A DNA stretch of 38,837 bases from Thermoleophilia bacterium. GTDB lineage: Bacteria; Actinomycetota; Thermoleophilia; BMS3ABIN01. Positions 1 through 6,891 of the stretch are shown in pieces. Every line of letters begins with the position of its first letter. Position 1 is the first letter of the stretch. The stretch spans positions 113,325-152,161 of the forward strand of contig JAGVMV010000006.1 in the NCBI GenBank assembly GCA_020053595.1, in the 5' to 3' direction. Below the pieces are notes generated by a model that was not told the DNA's origin, ran no database searches, and saw only the letters and a program-made list of their open reading frames with translations. The position numbers were made by a program, and so were the translations under genes.

Positions 1-108
1 CAGCTCCGGGATTTCCAGGGCTGAGCTGACCGTTTGCGTCAGCTTGTCGTTGCTCTCCCGGAGCAGGCGCAGGTATTCCTGGTAATTGGCATTCAGTCCC
101 AGTTCCTA
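1..108 (-). other. Open frame continuing past the amber stop of the lipoprotein gene
   Basis: Directly after the TAG (bases 108-106, minus strand) the same frame stays open for 35 codons to the window edge. The residues look like real protein: ELGLNANYQEYLRLLRES, then a polar helical run ending in EIPEL. The composition (Leu, Glu, Asn, Gln, Arg) continues the helical character of the 113 residues before the stop. The codon context is GCC-TAG-GAA, and one C-to-T change from CAG (Gln) would explain it. This is most likely the severed C-terminal part of the same gene, or a sequence error. The true end lies outside the window. Confidence 0.6.
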
Positions 109-447
109 GGCGCTCACAAGTTTCTGGTCTCTGTTGGTTAGTTCAGCCAGGGCGGCATCGAGATCCGCCACGGCCGCATCGGCGGCGATCCTGGTCTGGG
201 TGGCGGGCAGGGCCTTGCCGGCGGCGGCGCCCTGCACGAGCCCGTCCATGGCGGCCGTCGATTTCCTCAGCTTTTCGACAGCCAATGTACGCAAGGAGTC
301 GCTTTCCCTGACGGCTTCGTTGGCAACGTCGATGTCGCTGGTGCAACCGGCGACATCGAAGGAAAGCAGCGCAATGGCCAGGAGCGTCAGCATCCATGCG
401 GATATGGACCCGGCCGGAGCTTTGTATCTCGATCTCGATAATCTCAT
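106..447 (-). CDS. Small putative lipoprotein, cut by an in-frame amber codon
   Basis: The 113-residue product starts with a basic stretch (MRLSRSRYK), a hydrophobic segment at about residues 17-33 and a lipobox-like VAGC with the Cys at residue 35. This suggests export and lipid attachment by signal peptidase II. The mature part is Ala-, Asp- and Leu-rich and predicted helical, possibly a coiled coil. No family is recognised. The frame does not end naturally: after the TAG it continues open to the window edge, so the full protein was probably longer. The ATG at 447 has no strong ribosome binding site. A 10-base palindrome (CTTGCGCAAG, 478-487) lies upstream. Another open frame on the plus strand over the same bases has no protein-like features. 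I am confident of a membrane-anchored protein but not of its role. Confidence 0.6.
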   Translation of the reverse strand: MRLSRSRYKAPAGSISAWMLTLLAIALLSFDVAGCTSDIDVANEAVRESDSLRTLAVEKLRKSTAAMDGLVQGAAAGKALPATQTRIAADAAVADLDAALAELTNRDQKLVSA

Positions 448-540
448 GTATTAAGAATATCAGAGATGGGCGGCGGTCTTGCGCAAGTCTCTTTAGGATT
501 TGCTGACAGGTCGGTTGAGTAATTTTGCTAGTGTGCATAC

Positions 541-569
541 TTGAAAATGCCCATACTTTTAGCTAATCT
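541..569 (+). promoter_or_regulatory. Promoter of the AbrB-type antitoxin gene
   Basis: TTGAAA at 541-546, a 17-base spacer and TAATCT at 564-569 form a good sigma-70-type promoter. Transcription would start near 576, about 24 bases before the ATG at 600. The -10 box overlaps the palindrome at 568-579. Confidence 0.65.
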
Positions 570-579
570 TACTAGTAAG
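568..579. promoter_or_regulatory. Palindromic operator candidate
   Basis: CTTACTAGTAAG is a perfect 12-base palindrome that overlaps the -10 box and the expected transcription start of the downstream antitoxin gene. AbrB/MazE-type antitoxins commonly repress their own operon by binding such palindromes, so autoregulation is a reasonable inference. Confidence 0.5.
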
Positions 580-599
580 AAACGACGAAGGGTAATTTC

Positions 600-863
600 A
601 TGAAACCATTGGCTACAACAAAGATGTCATCCAGGGGGCAGATTGTCATCCCTGAGGAAATCCGGAAAAAAATGAATCTTAAAACGGGCTCTCAGTTTGT
701 GGTTGTAGGCGATAAAGGGGCCGTGGTATTGAAGGAAATCTCAGCACCTTCAATTGATGACTTTGACGAGCTTATATCCGAGGCACGCAAGCAGGCTCGC
801 AAAGCCGGTCTCAAACGGTCCGACATCAGCGCAGCGATCTGCAGGGCGCGAAAGCGCAAGTGA
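600..863 (+). CDS. AbrB/MazE-family antitoxin (SpoVT-AbrB DNA-binding domain)
   Basis: The 87-residue protein carries a SpoVT-AbrB swapped-hairpin domain at about residues 6-50: KMSSRGQIVIPEEIRKKM, a Leu-Lys-x-Gly turn, then a VVLKE strand. The basic C-terminal tail (about 51-87) is typical of the toxin-binding part. An AAGGG ribosome binding site lies about 9 bases before the ATG. The stop TGA overlaps the GTG of the PIN-domain gene (GTGA at 860-863), the usual translational coupling of a type II toxin-antitoxin pair. That toxin gene is broken, so this antitoxin is probably an orphan. It may still act as a repressor at its own promoter palindrome. The DNA is less GC-rich than the following genes, which fits an acquired module. 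The family call is firm; present function is uncertain. Confidence 0.85.
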   Translation: MKPLATTKMSSRGQIVIPEEIRKKMNLKTGSQFVVVGDKGAVVLKEISAPSIDDFDELISEARKQARKAGLKRSDISAAICRARKRK

Positions 864-1133
864 AGGCAGTTCTCGATACAAACGTCCTCGTTTCCAGCAT
901 TTTCTTTTCAGGACCTCCCTATAAGATCATCGAGGCATGGCGTCGCGAGTGCTCCCGATCTGAAAGAACAGGTGTGTGCCGACCCTGATGATGACAAATT
1001 TCTTGCTTGCGCTATAGCAGGTAAATGCAAGATCATCATTAGTGGCGACAAGGAATTACTGAAGGTTGATGGATATCGCGGGATAAATGTACTCAAGCCG
1101 CGTGAATTCATGGAGATACATCTTCAGTCCTGA
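860..1133 (+). pseudogene. PIN-domain toxin remnant with internal deletion and frameshift
   Basis: The GTG at 860 overlaps the antitoxin stop and encodes VKAVLDTNVLVSSIFFSG, the N-terminal PIN motif with the first catalytic Asp, running to about EAWR before a stop at 986-988. In the +1 frame, from about 957 to the TGA at 1131, the C-terminal half follows: CADPDDDKFLACAIA, the SGDKELLK motif and VLKPREF. In intact members of this PIN family these parts are joined by a central stretch of roughly 60-70 residues that is missing here. I infer a deletion of about 200 bases that also shifted the frame. The four-acid nuclease site cannot form in one chain. Each half is strongly recognisable, so the loss looks recent. 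Confidence 0.8.
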
Positions 1134-1147
1134 ATGGACAATCACAT

Positions 1148-1161
1148 ACCGCAATCGCGGT
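1148..1161. repeat. Short hairpin downstream of the toxin remnant
   Basis: ACCGC, a four-base loop and GCGGT, followed by CGATTTTG. The stem is short and the T-run has only four bases, so it would be at best a weak terminator. It lies just before the rpmE promoter. Confidence 0.3.
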
Positions 1162-1169
1162 CGATTTTG

Positions 1170-1178
1170 TGCTATCAT
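1170..1178 (+). promoter_or_regulatory. Extended -10 promoter for rpmE
   Basis: TGC directly followed by TATCAT (1173-1178) is an extended -10 element. No good -35 box is seen, which this promoter class does not need. Transcription would start near 1185, about 26 bases before rpmE, and probably reads into thyX, prfA and the genes beyond. Confidence 0.5.
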
Positions 1179-1210
1179 TTCTTGTTCACTGAGACAGACG
1201 AGGAAATGAA

Positions 1211-1420
1211 ATGAAAAAAGGCATCCATCCGGAATACATGGAGACCAAGGTGCGCTGCTCCTGCGGCGAGGATTTCAGCACCCGTTCGACCGCGCCGGAG
1301 ATACACGTGGAAATCTGTTCCAAGTGCCATCCGTTCTACACCGGCAAGCGGAAGCTGGTCGATACCGGTGGCCGCGTGGAGAGGTTCAAGCGCAAGTACG
1401 CCAAGAGGGAAACCTCCTAG
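1211..1420 (+). CDS. rpmE: 50S ribosomal protein L31 (zinc-binding type)
   Basis: This 69-residue protein of the large ribosomal subunit starts with MKKGIHPEY, as L31 proteins do. It keeps four zinc-binding cysteines: Cys16 and Cys18 (RCSCG) and Cys36 and Cys39 ([11 protein letters not shown]). It is therefore the zinc-containing C+ form rather than the zinc-free paralogue made under zinc starvation. The basic tail RFKRKYAKR is typical. A GAGG ribosome binding site lies just upstream. Placement before prfA and the ATP synthase genes matches the conserved actinobacterial order. thyX follows after 13 bases. Confidence 0.97.
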   Translation: MKKGIHPEYMETKVRCSCGEDFSTRSTAPEIHVEICSKCHPFYTGKRKLVDTGGRVERFKRKYAKRETS

Positions 1421-1433
1421 CCGGTTCTGACCG

Positions 1434-2183
1434 GTGACGGCTACTCTCAACGTAACCCTTCTTATTTATACTCCCGAGCCCGAGCGCGCCGTGGCGTCCG
1501 CGGGCAGGCTTTGCTATTCGTCATCGACGGCGGCGGAGCTCAAGGAGAAGATGTCGGCCGCGGAGGTCGAGCGGCTGGTCAACCTGCTGGTCAGGTCGGG
1601 ACATCTGAGCGCCCTCGAGCACGCTTCCTTCACTTTCGGCATCGACGGCATCTCCCGCGCCTGTTCGCACCAGCTGGTGCGGCACCGGCTGGCATCCTAT
1701 TCGCAGCAGTCCCAGCGCTATGTGCACTTTAGCAAAGACAGCGGTTTTATCATTCCCCCGAAGATTGCCGAAGACGCTGAGGCGCTCGGTGTCTTCGAAG
1801 AGGCCATGGGGCAGGCGCTGGCGGCGTATGACAAACTGGTCGAGCTCGGCACGGCCCGCGGGCTGGCCAAGGAGACCGTTCAGGAGGACGCCCGCTTCGT
1901 GCTTCCCAACGCCGCCGAGACCCGGCTTGTGGTTACCATGAACGCCCGGGAGCTCAGGCATTTTTTCCAGGTTCGCTGTTGCCGCCGGGCGCAATGGGAG
2001 ATCAACGAGCTGGCCTGGCGGATGAGGGCTCTGGCACTGGCCACCGCGCCGTTGCTGATGAAAAAATCCGGTCCCGACTGCCTATATGGCAAATGCCACG
2101 AAGGCAAAATGTATTGCGGTAATGTCTACACGCTGGAGGAAGTCGCAGAAATGGAAGAATGGATGGAAAGCATTGAGTGGTGA
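1434..2183 (+). CDS. thyX: Flavin-dependent thymidylate synthase ThyX
   Basis: ThyX makes dTMP from dUMP with methylenetetrahydrofolate, FAD and NADPH, in place of ThyA. The 249-residue protein carries the signature RHRxxSxxxxSxRY at residues 83-96 (Arg83, His84, Arg85, Ser88, Ser93, Arg95, Tyr96). Later it has the conserved Asn-Ala-Arg-Glu-Leu-Arg-His-Phe stretch and a folded C-terminal region. The start is a GTG 13 bases after rpmE; no strong ribosome binding site is visible, so coupling to rpmE is possible. Its substrate could come from the dCMP deaminase at 8384, and the folate from GlyA at 6892. No thyA is seen in the window. Confidence 0.96.
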   Translation: MTATLNVTLLIYTPEPERAVASAGRLCYSSSTAAELKEKMSAAEVERLVNLLVRSGHLSALEHASFTFGIDGISRACSHQLVRHRLASYSQQSQRYVHFSKDSGFIIPPKIAEDAEALGVFEEAMGQALAAYDKLVELGTARGLAKETVQEDARFVLPNAAETRLVVTMNARELRHFFQVRCCRRAQWEINELAWRMRALALATAPLLMKKSGPDCLYGKCHEGKMYCGNVYTLEEVAEMEEWMESIEW

Positions 2184-2186
2184 GCT

Positions 2187-3134
2187 TTGAGCGGTGAGAA
2201 GCACCCGGCCGCGTCGGTTGGCGGACAGGCCGTAATCGAGGGTGTGATGATGAGGGGCAAACGGCACTGGGCGCTGGCCTGCCGGCGGCCCGATGGCACC
2301 ATCAGCCTGCACTCCGAGGCCCTTACCCCGCTGGCGGACCGATTCCCCATCCTCAGGCGCCCGGTTCTGCGGGGCGTCATCGGCCTCTGGGAATCCATGT
2401 CCCTCGGCATGAAAACGCTTGGCATGTCGGCCAACGAGTCCATGGGCGAGGAAGAGCGTGATATCTCCAAAAAGGAGATGGGGCTCAGCCTCACGGTAGG
2501 TATTTTGATGGCGGTGGGGCTGTTCGTGGTGCTGCCGCTGTTCGCGGTGGGCTCGGTGCGCGACTGGTTCCCCAACTCCTCGGCGTTCGTCGCGGCTGAG
2601 GGCGTCATGCGTATCGCCATCCTGATTGTTTATATAGCGGTAGTCTCGCGGATCAAGCAGATGCGGCGCGTCTTTGAATATCATGGCGCCGAGCACAAGA
2701 CCATCCACGCGCTGGAGTCCGGCCTGGAGCTTACGCCCGCCAACGTAAAAAAATTTTCGCCGGTGCATCCCCGCTGCGGCACAAGCTTTCTGCTGATCGT
2801 CATGGTTCTGGCGATCATCGTCTTCTCGTTTGTGCCGATTCCCCGCGACTGGACCAATATCGTTTACGTGTTGCTGTTCATCCTCTCGCGGATAATCGGC
2901 ATCCCGCTCGTTGTGGGCCTTTCCTACGAGGTTATAAAATATGCCGGCAGGCACAAGGACAGCAGCTTCATGAAGGTTGTCATGTACCCGGGGATGCTAT
3001 TGCAAAAGCTGACCACCAGGGAACCCGACGAATCCCAGATCGAGGTGGCGATCGCCGCCCTCGATGGCGTTGCCGCGCTGGAACCGATCGAGATGGACCA
3101 CGGCGGCAAGGCGGACGTGGAGGTTATGGCGTGA
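2187..3134 (+). CDS. DUF1385 family membrane protein (YqhQ-like)
   Basis: The 315-residue protein opens with VGGQAVIEGVMMRG, the hallmark of the DUF1385 family. It then has a soluble N-terminal part, four or so membrane segments (about residues 103-125, 138-160, 200-222 and 228-250), and the conserved YHGAEHKTIHALE and HPRCGTSFLL motifs. These conserved His, Glu and Cys residues hint at a metal or enzyme site, but the function of the family is not established. It lies between thyX and prfA, close to rpmE; this neighbourhood is common in Gram-positive bacteria. The start is probably TTG at 2187, three bases after the thyX stop, with GGTGAG upstream acting as ribosome binding site. Confidence 0.9.
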   Translation: MSGEKHPAASVGGQAVIEGVMMRGKRHWALACRRPDGTISLHSEALTPLADRFPILRRPVLRGVIGLWESMSLGMKTLGMSANESMGEEERDISKKEMGLSLTVGILMAVGLFVVLPLFAVGSVRDWFPNSSAFVAAEGVMRIAILIVYIAVVSRIKQMRRVFEYHGAEHKTIHALESGLELTPANVKKFSPVHPRCGTSFLLIVMVLAIIVFSFVPIPRDWTNIVYVLLFILSRIIGIPLVVGLSYEVIKYAGRHKDSSFMKVVMYPGMLLQKLTTREPDESQIEVAIAALDGVAALEPIEMDHGGKADVEVMA

Positions 3135-3158
3135 GTCAGGCGCCAGGGGTGAATCATC

Positions 3159-4235
3159 ATGATCGATAAACTGATCACGGAAATAGAAGAGAAATACAAT
3201 CAGCTCAACGAGGAGATAAGCGCCCCTGGCGTGCACGATGACCGGCAGCATTACGCCGAGCTGGCCAAGGCCCACTCGGATCTGCAGCCGGCTTTTAACC
3301 TTGTTCGGCAATACCGCGAGGCGGAGAACAGCCTGGCTGAGGCCGAGGAGCTGCTTGCCGGCGGCGGCGAGATCGAGCAGGAGATGCGCGAGTTTCTCAA
3401 GGAAGAGATCGCCAATTCCCGCGAGGCGATAGAACGCCTAGCTGAAGAGATCCGCGTCACCATGCTTGAAGCGGACCCCAACGATGACAAGGACGTCATC
3501 ATCGAGATCCGCGGCGGCGCCGGCGGCGACGAGGCCTCTCTGTTCGCCGGTGAGCTTTTGCGCATGTACGCCAAGCATGCCGAGAACAAGGGGTTCAAGA
3601 CCGAAATCCTTTCCTCCAGCCCGACCGAGATGGGTGGCTTCAAGGAAGTCATTATGGAGGTGGCAGGCAAGGGGGCTTACAGCGTCTTCAAGTACGAGAG
3701 CGGCGTGCACCGGGTGCAGCGCATTCCGGTGACCGAGTCCGGCGGCCGCATTCACACCTCCACCTCTACCGTGGCGGTGCTGCCGGAAGTGGAGGAGGTA
3801 GAGGTGGAGATAGACCCCAACGACGTGCGCGTCGATATCTTCCGCTCCAGCGGCCCGGGTGGCCAGTCCGTGAACACCACCGACTCGGCGGTCCGGCTCA
3901 CCCATGAGCCCACCGGCCTGGTTGTTTCCATGCAGGACGAGAAATCCCAGCTGCAGAACAAGATAGCGGCGATGAAGGTCTTGCGGGCGCGGCTCTTCGA
4001 GAGGAAGGTCGCCGAGCAGCAGAAAGAGCTGGCCGACCAGCGCAAGTCCCAGGTTGGAACTGGCGACCGCAGCCAGAAGATCCGCACCTACAACTTTCCC
4101 CAGGGCAGGGTGACCGACCATCGTGTGGGGCTGACCCTGCACAAGCTCGAGGCCGTGCTGCAGGGCGATATCGACGACTTCACCGAGGCGCTCACCGCCC
4201 AGGCCCGGGCCGAGCAGCTCAAGGCCGGAGTCTGA
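3159..4235 (+). CDS. prfA: Peptide chain release factor 1
   Basis: RF1 ends translation at UAA and UAG. The 358-residue length is standard. The universal GGQ motif sits at residues 234-236 in SGPGGQSVNTTDSA and triggers peptide release in the ribosomal peptidyl-transferase centre. The stop-codon reading motif is PxT (IPVTESGGR), which marks RF1 rather than RF2 (SPF). The N-terminal third is a helical domain with many Glu and Ala residues. The ATG at 3159 is preceded by a GGGG-rich sequence. The next gene, prmC, methylates the Gln of GGQ, so modifying enzyme and target are cotranscribed. RF1 matters for the amber codon noted at 106, since UAG should be read as stop in this cell. Confidence 0.97.
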   Translation: MIDKLITEIEEKYNQLNEEISAPGVHDDRQHYAELAKAHSDLQPAFNLVRQYREAENSLAEAEELLAGGGEIEQEMREFLKEEIANSREAIERLAEEIRVTMLEADPNDDKDVIIEIRGGAGGDEASLFAGELLRMYAKHAENKGFKTEILSSSPTEMGGFKEVIMEVAGKGAYSVFKYESGVHRVQRIPVTESGGRIHTSTSTVAVLPEVEEVEVEIDPNDVRVDIFRSSGPGGQSVNTTDSAVRLTHEPTGLVVSMQDEKSQLQNKIAAMKVLRARLFERKVAEQQKELADQRKSQVGTGDRSQKIRTYNFPQGRVTDHRVGLTLHKLEAVLQGDIDDFTEALTAQARAEQLKAGV

Positions 4236-4242
4236 GGCGCTG

Positions 4243-5121
4243 ATGGTGGGGGCAACGCCGCCGACCATCGCCGACCTTCTCAGCAAGTCCGCCGCCTGGC
4301 TCAGGGACAAGGGTTGCACCAGCCCACGCCTCGACGCCGAGCTGTTGCTCGCCGAGGTGCTCGGTATGAGCCGGGTCGACCTCTATGTAAAATTCGACCA
4401 GCCTCTGATCCCGTCCGAGATCGACAACTATCGCGAATTCATCCGGCGGCGTGCCGAGGGCGAGCCGGTCGCCTATATACTGGGACGCGCCTACTTCCAT
4501 AACCTGGAAATAAAAGTCAACGGCTCGGTGCTCATCCCGCGACCCGAGACCGAGCACCTGGTGGAGGCGGCCATCGAATTCCTGATGGAGGGAGACTGGC
4601 CGAGTCCGCCCGAGGTGCTCGATCTGTGTACGGGGAGCGGCGCCATCGCCATCGCCATCGTCAAGGGGTTTCCCGAAGCCGACATCACCGCCAGCGACGC
4701 CAGCGGCGAGGCGCTCACCCTTGCCGCGGAAAATGCCACGCTGACCGGCGTGACGCCGCGTATCCGGTTCATCCAGTCTGATCTCTTTGAGGATATCGAC
4801 CCGGTGGCAACCTACGATCTCATCGTCGCCAACCCGCCATATATATCCGCCGAGGAATGGGAAGCGCTGCCTCGCGATGTGCGCGAGTTTGAACCGCGAG
4901 AGGCATTGTATGGCGGTACGGACGGGCTCGACTTTTACCGATTGCTGGCCGAACAGGCGCCCCAGCAACTCAAACCATACGGCGGCCTGGTGTTGGAGAC
5001 GGGGTCGACCCAGGCTGCGGCGGTGAGTGAAATGCTGGAAGCCACGGGTCATTTCAAAACCGTGGGCGTATTCCAGGATTACGCGGGGCTCGACCGGGTC
5101 GTGGTGGCACAGAGGCGATGA
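4243..5121 (+). CDS. prmC: Release factor glutamine N5-methyltransferase
   Basis: PrmC (HemK) uses S-adenosylmethionine to methylate the GGQ glutamine of release factors. The 292-residue protein has an N-terminal helical substrate-binding domain (about 1-95). A Rossmann methyltransferase domain follows, with VLDLCTGSGAIAIAI as the SAM-binding loop and the catalytic NPPY in DLIVANPPYIS. The following REFEPREALYGGTDGL stretch is typical of PrmC. The ATG is seven bases after the prfA stop. The family call is clear and the partner gene is adjacent. Confidence 0.96.
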   Translation: MVGATPPTIADLLSKSAAWLRDKGCTSPRLDAELLLAEVLGMSRVDLYVKFDQPLIPSEIDNYREFIRRRAEGEPVAYILGRAYFHNLEIKVNGSVLIPRPETEHLVEAAIEFLMEGDWPSPPEVLDLCTGSGAIAIAIVKGFPEADITASDASGEALTLAAENATLTGVTPRIRFIQSDLFEDIDPVATYDLIVANPPYISAEEWEALPRDVREFEPREALYGGTDGLDFYRLLAEQAPQQLKPYGGLVLETGSTQAAAVSEMLEATGHFKTVGVFQDYAGLDRVVVAQRR

Positions 5122-5155
5122 TTCACTTCCGGCGTCAAGCGCCCCAATCAGAAAT

Positions 5156-5839
5156 ATGCGTACCATCAAGCACGGCACCGACAGACCTGATCTCGTGACC
5201 GAAATCATCCGGCAAAAAAATATGACCCCGGCTGACCGCGACCGTCTCAGCGTGGCCCTCTACCAGGGCGCGCTCGTCGTCCTGCCCTCGGATACCGTCT
5301 ACGGCCTGGCCTGCCTGGCAACGATCCCCGGAGCCGTCCAACGCATCTACGAAGTCAAGGACCGCCTGCAGGATAAGCCGGTCGCCCTCGTGTTCAGCTC
5401 CATCGAGCAGATCTTCAGCGTGATCCCCGACCTGCCAGTGATCCTCCAGTCTGCTCTCGGGAAATTGTTGCCGGGTCCGGTAACGGCCATCATTCCCTTC
5501 GAGGAAGGCGCCGGCGGCATCGAGGCGCACGGCCCCGGCAGCATTGGTGTACGCATCATTCCTTCGCCAGCCGGAGATATCTATAATGAATTGCCTGGGC
5601 CACTGGCGGTAACCAGCGCGAATCTTTCCGGGCAACCGGATACCGTCGCCGTCGGCGATATCCCGGAGAAAATCCTGGATGTCTGCGATTTTGTCATCGA
5701 CGCGGGCCGCTGCCGGCACCAGGTGCCTTCGACCGTCATCGACCTGCGGCCATTGATCGCGGGAGCGCCGCCGGTCATCCTCAGGCGAGGAGCGATGTCC
5801 CGGGAAGAAATCGAGGAGCGGACCGGCTGGTCGGAGTGA
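5156..5839 (+). CDS. tsaC: L-threonylcarbamoyladenylate synthase (Sua5/YrdC/TsaC family)
   Basis: This enzyme makes threonylcarbamoyl-AMP from threonine, bicarbonate and ATP, the first step of the t6A37 modification of ANN-decoding tRNAs. Seen here are the YrdC-domain motifs VVLPSDTVYGLACLA, KDRLQDKPVALVF, LPGPVTAIIP, IGVRIIPSP and GPLAVTSANLSGQP, and the end of the core at PSTVIDL. The 227 residues cover only the YrdC domain, so it is the short TsaC/YwlC type without the C-terminal Sua5 domain. I chose the ATG at 5156. The frame is open further upstream, but that would overlap prmC and its translation is not family-like. A second Met at 5222 is possible. prfA-prmC-sua5 order is conserved in actinobacteria. 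Confidence 0.92.
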   Translation: MRTIKHGTDRPDLVTEIIRQKNMTPADRDRLSVALYQGALVVLPSDTVYGLACLATIPGAVQRIYEVKDRLQDKPVALVFSSIEQIFSVIPDLPVILQSALGKLLPGPVTAIIPFEEGAGGIEAHGPGSIGVRIIPSPAGDIYNELPGPLAVTSANLSGQPDTVAVGDIPEKILDVCDFVIDAGRCRHQVPSTVIDLRPLIAGAPPVILRRGAMSREEIEERTGWSE

Positions 5840-5875
5840 CGGCGAAAGGCAAAAAATCATGAAAGCTGTCAGCCA

Positions 5876-6382
5876 ATGACCGATCAGGCCGAGCGTCCGG
5901 TTTCCATTCTGTATGTCTGCACCGGCAACATCTGCCGCAGCCCGCTGGGCGAGGCCCAGCTCAGGGATTATGCCGCCAGCCGGGGCCTGGGAGAGCGGCT
6001 GGCTGTAAGTTCGGCCGGTACCCACGCCTGGGACGGCAACCCGGCGACATCCGAGGCCATCATCGCCGGCGCCCGCCACGGACTCGACCTGACCGGCCAT
6101 CGTGCCCGCGAAGTCCGCCGCTCCATCACCGACGACGCCGACATAATTCTGGCCATGACGCGGCAGCACTACAATTTCCTGCTCCATTCGTTCCCGGAAA
6201 GTAAAAATAAGTTATACTTGGCTCTGTTGTTTTCGCGTGGGCTCGAAGGTCAGTCTCAGGCAGCCAGCGAGGTTCCTGACCCCATCGGCGAGTCGGTCGG
6301 GTTCTATCTCGATGTGCTGGAAATGCTGAAACCCACGCTGTCAGGGATACTCAGTGTCGCCCTCAGGGAGGAGACCACTTGA
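5876..6382 (+). CDS. Low-molecular-weight protein tyrosine phosphatase (YwlE-like)
   Basis: The 168-residue cytoplasmic enzyme has the active-site P-loop VCTGNICRSP near the N-terminus, with the nucleophilic Cys and conserved Arg of CX5RS. The general acid is in the C-terminal VPDPIGES (Asp-Pro). The residue after Asn in the P-loop is Ile, as in true tyrosine phosphatases. Bacillus YwlE has Thr there, and that Thr makes it select phosphoarginine. I therefore infer tyrosine-type specificity. The gene lies between the TsaC-like gene and rpiB, as ywlE does in Bacillus, and its stop overlaps the rpiB TTG start (TTGA). The physiological target is unknown. Confidence 0.9.
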   Translation: MTDQAERPVSILYVCTGNICRSPLGEAQLRDYAASRGLGERLAVSSAGTHAWDGNPATSEAIIAGARHGLDLTGHRAREVRRSITDDADIILAMTRQHYNFLLHSFPESKNKLYLALLFSRGLEGQSQAASEVPDPIGESVGFYLDVLEMLKPTLSGILSVALREETT

Positions 6383-6819
6383 AGATCGCTATCGCTGCCG
6401 ACCACGCCGGCTTCCGGCTGAAACAGAGCCTGGTCGACCGCCTCGAAGCGCAAGGCCACAGGGTTTTTGATTTTGGCACCAATACCGCCGATAGCTGCGA
6501 CTATCCCGAGTACGCCGTCGAGGTTTCGCGCTCGGTGGCCAGCGGCGAGACGGCTCGCGGCATTCTGGTCTGTGGCACCGGCCTGGGCATGTGCATCACC
6601 GCCAACAAGGTGGCCGGTATTCGCGCCGTGGGCCCCTGCGATGTCACGCAGGCGGAGATGAGCCGTCGGCACAACGACGCCAACGTCCTCTGCCTGGGTG
6701 AGCGCACCATGGACAACCGGATGATTTTTGACATGGTGGACATCTGGCTGAGCACCGAGTTCGAAGGCGGCCGGCACGCCCGGCGTCTGGAGCTGATCGC
6801 TGAGCTGGAAGGCAAATAA
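6379..6819 (+). CDS. rpiB: Ribose-5-phosphate isomerase B
   Basis: RpiB interconverts ribose 5-phosphate and ribulose 5-phosphate in the pentose phosphate pathway. The 146-residue protein starts MKIAIAADHAGF, containing the Asp8-His9 pair. It has the catalytic Cys65 in LVCGTGLGMCITANK and His98 in RRHNDANVLCLGER, the pattern expected for RpiB. The start is TTG overlapping the stop of the phosphatase gene by four bases. The length is normal. Some RpiB-family proteins act on other sugar phosphates such as allose 6-phosphate, but the housekeeping context favours ribose 5-phosphate. Confidence 0.95.
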   Translation: MKIAIAADHAGFRLKQSLVDRLEAQGHRVFDFGTNTADSCDYPEYAVEVSRSVASGETARGILVCGTGLGMCITANKVAGIRAVGPCDVTQAEMSRRHNDANVLCLGERTMDNRMIFDMVDIWLSTEFEGGRHARRLELIAELEGK

Positions 6820-6891
6820 TCAAACTGGACGACCGGGATAATTGAGCCTCTGGAACCAGCAGGAAATATTCAAACCGGATCAGGAAAAAAA

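Noticed and set aside
106-108. General reassignment of UAG to an amino acid in this organism
   Set aside because: TAG is the natural end of rpmE, atpC, murA, nadD, the corrinoid gene and others, and RF1 is encoded in the window.
134-454. Plus-strand open frame opposite the lipoprotein gene
   Set aside because: The minus-strand product has a signal segment and a lipobox, while this product is Ser/Ala-rich without features. The continued open frame past the amber stop also favours the minus strand.
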